Positions 62,719-64,000 of a DNA stretch of 64,000 nt are shown one piece after another (position 1 is the first letter of the stretch; every line of letters begins with the position of its first letter). The translations under genes were made by a program, and so were the position numbers. Origin of the DNA: JAOUFP01 sp963801505 (lineage in GTDB: Bacteria > Nitrospirota > Thermodesulfovibrionia > Thermodesulfovibrionales > UBA6898). The notes beneath the pieces are model-generated. The model had not been told where the DNA came from. It saw only the letters and a list, made by a program, of their open reading frames with translations, and did not search any database. The DNA is taken from contig CAWDEY010000024.1 of the NCBI GenBank assembly GCA_963801505.1, positions 62,001 through 126,000 on the forward strand, read 5' to 3'.

Positions 62719-64000
62719 TTACTTATTTGTGCCTTTTCTTCCGTATCTGTCGTCGAAGCGCTCGATATCATCTTCACCAAGATAGCTCCCTGACTGGACC
62801 TCTATCAGTTCCAGAGGTATCTTGCCGGGGTTTTCGAGGCAGTGCTTTGTGCCGAGGGGGATATATGTGGATTCGTTTTCAGTGATGGTCATCACCTCGC
62901 TGCCTTTGGTGATACGTGCCGTCCCCTTGACAACGATCCAGTGTTCTGCGCGGTGATGGTGTCTCTGCAGAGAGAGACACGCCCCTGGATTAACGGTGAT
63001 GCGTTTGACCTGGAACCTCTCTGAGCAGTCTATGCTCTCGTAGGCGCCCCATGGCCTGTTCACCCTCCGGTGAAGGAGCGCCTCGCCCCTTTTTTGCGAC
63101 TTGAGATGCGCAACAATATTCTTTACCTTCTGTGCCTCGTCTTTGTCAGCGACCAATACAGCGTCCGCTGTCTCGATGATTATATGGTCCTTAAGGCCGA
63201 TTGCCGCTACCAGTCTGCTTCCGGCATAGATAAAGGAATTGCTGACATCCTCAGTTATGACATCCCCTGCAACAGCATTGCCATCGTTGTCCTTCTCCAA
63301 AACTTCCCAGAGGGCTGACCACGACCCTATATCGTTCCAGCCAGCATCAAGGGGTATAACAACCGCGGAATCAGTCTTTTCCATGACCGCGTAGTCTATG
63401 GAATCACTACGGCAGCCTGCAAAGGTTTCAGCATCAAGCCGGGTGAAATCAAGGTCCCTGACAGCCCCTTTGAGCGCCTTCCGGCAGGCTGAGAGTATGT
63501 CAGGCGCAAAACTCCTGAGTTCATCCAGGTACCCGGAGGCCCTGAACATGAACATTCCGCTGTTCCAGAGATACTCGCCTGAGGAGATAAATTTTTTCGC
63601 CTTTGCCAGATCAGGTTTTTCCTCAAAGCGGTCGACTTTAAAGGCAGTGATGAGCGATGAGCAATGAGCAATGAGTGAGGCTTCTCCTTCCGCCTTTTGT
63701 CCTTTTGCCTTTGCCTTAACCTCAGCCTTAACCTTTATTTGCTTGCCTTTCTTTATATATCCATATCCTGTTTCAGGCTTATCCGGAACAATCCCGAAGG
63801 TAATGAGACTGCCGCTAGCAGCCAGCCTGGCCCCTTCCTCCACTACGTTGTGAAACGCAGCAAAGTCTTTTATAACATGGTCTGCCGGCAGCACCAGCAA
63901 GACTGGGTCGGCCCCTCCCTTCATCGCCTGAAGCGCTGCGATTGCAACAGCAGGTGCAGTATTGCGGCCAGCCGGCTCAAGCACAACCGCAGAGGGCCTG
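62719..64000 (-). CDS. manC: Mannose-1-phosphate guanylyltransferase / mannose-6-phosphate isomerase, N-terminus beyond the window
   Basis: At least 427 residues, partial; the frame stays open to the window edge, so about the first 80-100 residues are missing. Nucleotidyltransferase part: LEPAGRNTAPAVAIAAL, VLPADHVIKD, ETGYGYIKKGK, WNSGMFMF. C-terminal cupin part with NRPWGAYESIDC, GACLSLQRHHHRAEHWIVVKG, ENESTYIPLGTKHCLENPG. It makes GDP-mannose. An extra low-complexity segment (KVKAEVKAKAKGQKAEGEA ... SSLIT) interrupts the transferase domain between KGKQI and FKVDRFEEKPD. Confidence 0.93.
   Translation of the reverse strand, partial: RPSAVVLEPAGRNTAPAVAIAALQAMKGGADPVLLVLPADHVIKDFAAFHNVVEEGARLAASGSLITFGIVPDKPETGYGYIKKGKQIKVKAEVKAKAKGQKAEGEASLIAHCSSLITAFKVDRFEEKPDLAKAKKFISSGEYLWNSGMFMFRASGYLDELRSFAPDILSACRKALKGAVRDLDFTRLDAETFAGCRSDSIDYAVMEKTDSAVVIPLDAGWNDIGSWSALWEVLEKDNDGNAVAGDVITEDVSNSFIYAGSRLVAAIGLKDHIIIETADAVLVADKDEAQKVKNIVAHLKSQKRGEALLHRRVNRPWGAYESIDCSERFQVKRITVNPGACLSLQRHHHRAEHWIVVKGTARITKGSEVMTITENESTYIPLGTKHCLENPGKIPLELIEVQSGSYLGEDDIERFDDRYGRKGTNK
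63644..63752. repeat. Repeat-derived in-frame insertion in manC
   Basis: Copies of GATGAGCAATGAGC (63644-63680) are followed by CCTTTTGCCTTTGCC-like and CCTTAACC units (63690-63752). In relatives the two sides of this tract adjoin. Confidence 0.7.

Overview
This window looks like a chromosomal contig from an uncultivated, mostly anaerobic Gram-negative bacterium. The closest fit is probably Nitrospirota (Thermodesulfovibrionia-like). That rests on multiheme c-type cytochromes, a pentaheme nitrite reductase with a CxxCK heme, rubredoxin and ferredoxin, NtrYX with DUF4390, DUF1385 beside prfA, an adenosine-specific kinase, and abundant short dispersed repeats. No rRNA or ribosomal operon is present, so the assignment is inference.

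About 1-12.6 kb (minus strand) is one long signalling cluster. It runs from a heme-sensing diguanylate cyclase through a REC-HD-GYP phosphodiesterase, a receiver, PAS histidine kinases, a FadL-type porin, a double receiver and a REC-GGDEF protein to a PstS-like binding protein and a PAS sensor cut by the window start. Between about 2 and 7.8 kb nearly every gene carries frameshifts, and the porin is fused abruptly to a kinase. All three histidine kinases carry a short repeat-derived insertion at the same place in the ATPase domain, next to a 29-base palindrome. At 13-20.9 kb lie hisC, another cyclase, an acyl-AMP ligase/ACP/acyltransferase fusion, a repeat-rich secreted protein and a ferritin-like protein.

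At 21-24.6 kb a selenocysteine tRNA gene (selC) serves as an integration site. Two extra copies of its 3' end, each preceded by the tail of an integrase gene, mark two nested island remnants carrying HicAB, a PIN toxin pair, DUF4926 and an integrase fragment. At 24.8-34 kb is a nitrogen and redox block: an octaheme hydroxylamine-oxidoreductase-like cytochrome divergent from nrfHA, a cytochrome c/CopD/cytochrome b5 fusion, rubredoxin, ferredoxin, a secreted monoheme TSP1-like protein, MOSC, HPP and CBS proteins. Two promoters here share an FNR-like box about 42 bases upstream of a predicted start.

At 34-50.5 kb is mostly housekeeping: an M23 peptidase, murA (apparently a CTG start), prmC, prfA, DUF1385, rpmE, nadB-pyk, DUF4390-ntrY-ntrX, adenosine-specific kinase, hisI, hisE and HIT. 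At 50.5-57 kb are small accessory genes (Flp-type pilin, flavin reductase, phosphatase, two-CW GGDEF, CZB) ending at tRNA-Leu. At 57.2-64 kb are typA, hemerythrin, cysQ-cysC and the mannose genes (a frameshifted phosphomannomutase and a manC cut by the window end).

Several families of dispersed repeats run through the window, both between genes and, unusually, in frame inside conserved genes (three kinases, prmC, manC).
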